Shown: one piece after another, positions 63,068-64,000 of the stretch
Layout of the letters: each line of letters opens with the position of its first letter
How positions within the stretch are numbered: position 1 is the first letter of the stretch
DNA from: Terrabacter sp. 28
GTDB taxonomy: Bacteria > Actinomycetota > Actinomycetes > Actinomycetales > Dermatophilaceae
DNA length: 64,000 nt
Assembly: GCA_000955875.1 (NCBI GenBank)
Contig: JYOE01000026.1
Span: 154,990-218,989 of the forward strand
Reading direction: 5' to 3'
Notes under the pieces: model-generated
What the model saw: only the letters and a program-made list of their open reading frames with translations
Told to the model about the DNA's origin: nothing
Databases searched by the model: none
Translations under genes and position numbers: made by a program

Positions 63068-63802
63068 ATGACCGACCTGAGACAGTCGTCGGCCTACGAT
63101 TTCGCCTCTCTCGCGCGCAGCCTGGTCGAGACGGATGGGTTCGATTCGACGCTGGAGACGATCGTGGGCAGTGCCGTCGAGCTCATCCCCTGCCGGTGGG
63201 CAGCCGTCGCCGTGAGCCCGCACCTGACCGACCACCCCGCCAAGCACTCGGCGAGCTCCCACGAGGCCTTCGGGGCCACCGTCGCGCGCATCGCCAGCCG
63301 CGCGGGCACGAGTCCCGGCATCGTCGCCTTCGACGAGGGGGGCACCGTCCACTCCCCCGACCTGGCCTGCGACGACCGGTTCCCGGACTACCGCGACGGG
63401 ATCCTGCAGGAGACTGCCGTGCGCTCGGTCCTCTCGGTGGCCATCCGCGTGCACGACACGACGGTCGGGGTGCTCACCATGTATGCCGCCGAGCCGGGTG
63501 CGTTCGACGCCGAGGCCGTCGAGCGGGCCCACCTGCTGACCGAGCACGCGGCTCTCGCCATCGCTGCCGAGATCAGTGGCGACCGCGCCGACAACCTCGA
63601 GGTGGCCCTGCGCAACAGCCGCACGATCGGCGCAGCCATCGGCATCCTGACGGAACGCCTGCGCATCCCCTCCGGTCAGGCCTTCGAACGCCTGCGGCGG
63701 GCCAGCCAGCAGAGCAACCGCAAGCTCAGCGACCTCGCGGCCGAGCTCGTCGAGACCGGAACCCTCGCCGGACCGCTGGAAGACGTGCTCACAGGGCGCT
63801 GA
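63068..63802 (+). CDS. GAF-ANTAR transcription antitermination regulator
   Basis: A 244-residue regulator: GAF domain at about 25-165 (LETIVGSAVELIPCRWAAVAVSP, VRSVLSVAIRVHDTTVGVLTMY) and ANTAR domain at about 180-235 (NSRTIGAAIGILTERLRIPSGQAFERLRRASQQSNRKLSDLAAELV), the most canonical ANTAR in the window. ATG 63068 is clear. It is convergent with the last partial gene, overlapping it by 14 nt. Confidence 0.92.
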   Translation: MTDLRQSSAYDFASLARSLVETDGFDSTLETIVGSAVELIPCRWAAVAVSPHLTDHPAKHSASSHEAFGATVARIASRAGTSPGIVAFDEGGTVHSPDLACDDRFPDYRDGILQETAVRSVLSVAIRVHDTTVGVLTMYAAEPGAFDAEAVERAHLLTEHAALAIAAEISGDRADNLEVALRNSRTIGAAIGILTERLRIPSGQAFERLRRASQQSNRKLSDLAAELVETGTLAGPLEDVLTGR

Positions 63803-64000
63803 GTCCCCCGCATCGCCCGCACTCGACCCGCAGCATGGCTGCGGCGGCCGAGGCGGCGTCGCTCGACTGGACGGCCTCGGACACGTCGCCGTGGGCGCGC
63901 ACCACCGCGGCGCCGGGTATCGCGGAGGGCAGCTCGCCGACGACGTCGCCGAGCGCGGCGAGCATCTCGTTGCCCGATGCCGCGAGCAACGTCGCGTGGA
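63789..64000 (-). CDS. C-terminal fragment of an unidentified protein (runs off right edge)
   Basis: Only the last 70 residues are visible. They are Ala-rich and helical (LLAASGNEMLAALGDVVGELPSAIPGAAVVR), with an unusual CGRCG motif eight residues from the end that could bind zinc. Too little for identification. Confidence 0.6.
   Translation of the reverse strand, partial: HATLLAASGNEMLAALGDVVGELPSAIPGAAVVRAHGDVSEAVQSSDAASAAAAMLRVECGRCGGLSAL

Overview
The window is high-GC DNA with dense, mostly short-spaced genes, many GTG/TTG starts and actinobacterial family content: a BTAD/SARP regulator, PASTA-less Ser/Thr kinase, polyphosphate glucokinase, Actino Holin-X, GAF/ANTAR proteins and a SigB/SigF-group sigma factor. 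It is bacterial chromosome of an Actinomycetota member, probably Micrococcales and perhaps Intrasporangiaceae (the family is inference from gene content only). I see no rRNA, tRNA, CRISPR array, insertion sequence, integrase or phage core.

Left third (1-26.5 kb). This part holds a secreted M6 metalloprotease (cut by the left edge), panB, a SPOR-like small protein, map and ppgK. A three-gene split cytochrome b module (4.8-6.6 kb) stands back to back with a membrane Ser/Thr kinase. A 1982-residue secreted animal-type haem peroxidase with RTX repeats and five FnIII domains follows, in a two-gene operon with its own BTAD regulator. Next is a four-gene minus-strand run (Vps62-domain membrane protein, UPF0173-type metallo-hydrolase, ABC ATPase, ABC permease), then a YihY membrane protein and a copper-handling operon (membrane protein, YcnI, CopC-CopD fusion).

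Middle (26.5-34.7 kb). A complete polar amino-acid ABC importer is followed by a DUF3800-like protein and a 42-residue membrane peptide. A two-component system is divergent from a ferric-reductase-like flavohaem protein and an FMN-binding protein, which together look like a membrane electron-transfer module.

Right half (34.9-64 kb). This looks like a general-stress island around a lone SigB/SigF-group sigma factor (40.5 kb) with no anti-sigma factor beside it. At least nine transcription units carry a G-N-N-T, 15-16 nt, GGGTA-(C/T/G/A) promoter of the type used by this sigma group, several of them only 6-12 nt before the start codon. Genes in these units or near them include short-chain dehydrogenases (one like general stress protein 39), a zinc alcohol dehydrogenase, a flavodoxin-fold reductase, a DUF7218 protein, a lipoprotein/27-residue peptide/DUF6766 operon, a phytoene-desaturase-like oxidoreductase, a Holin-X/DUF3618 envelope operon, RecQ, a hemerythrin, a DUF2231 protein, three GAF-ANTAR regulators plus an ANTAR-only one, and a four-glycosyltransferase operon. 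A molybdopterin oxidoreductase here has lost the three clustered cysteines expected to bind its [4Fe-4S] cluster while keeping the Mo-ligand cysteine.

The most unusual items are the SigB-type promoter series with very short leaders, the Fe-S-less molybdoenzyme with its His-rich partner, the regulator-coupled RTX peroxidase, two micro-ORFs of 27 and 42 residues with convincing signals, and short tandem repeats that repeat a stop codon in successive frames.
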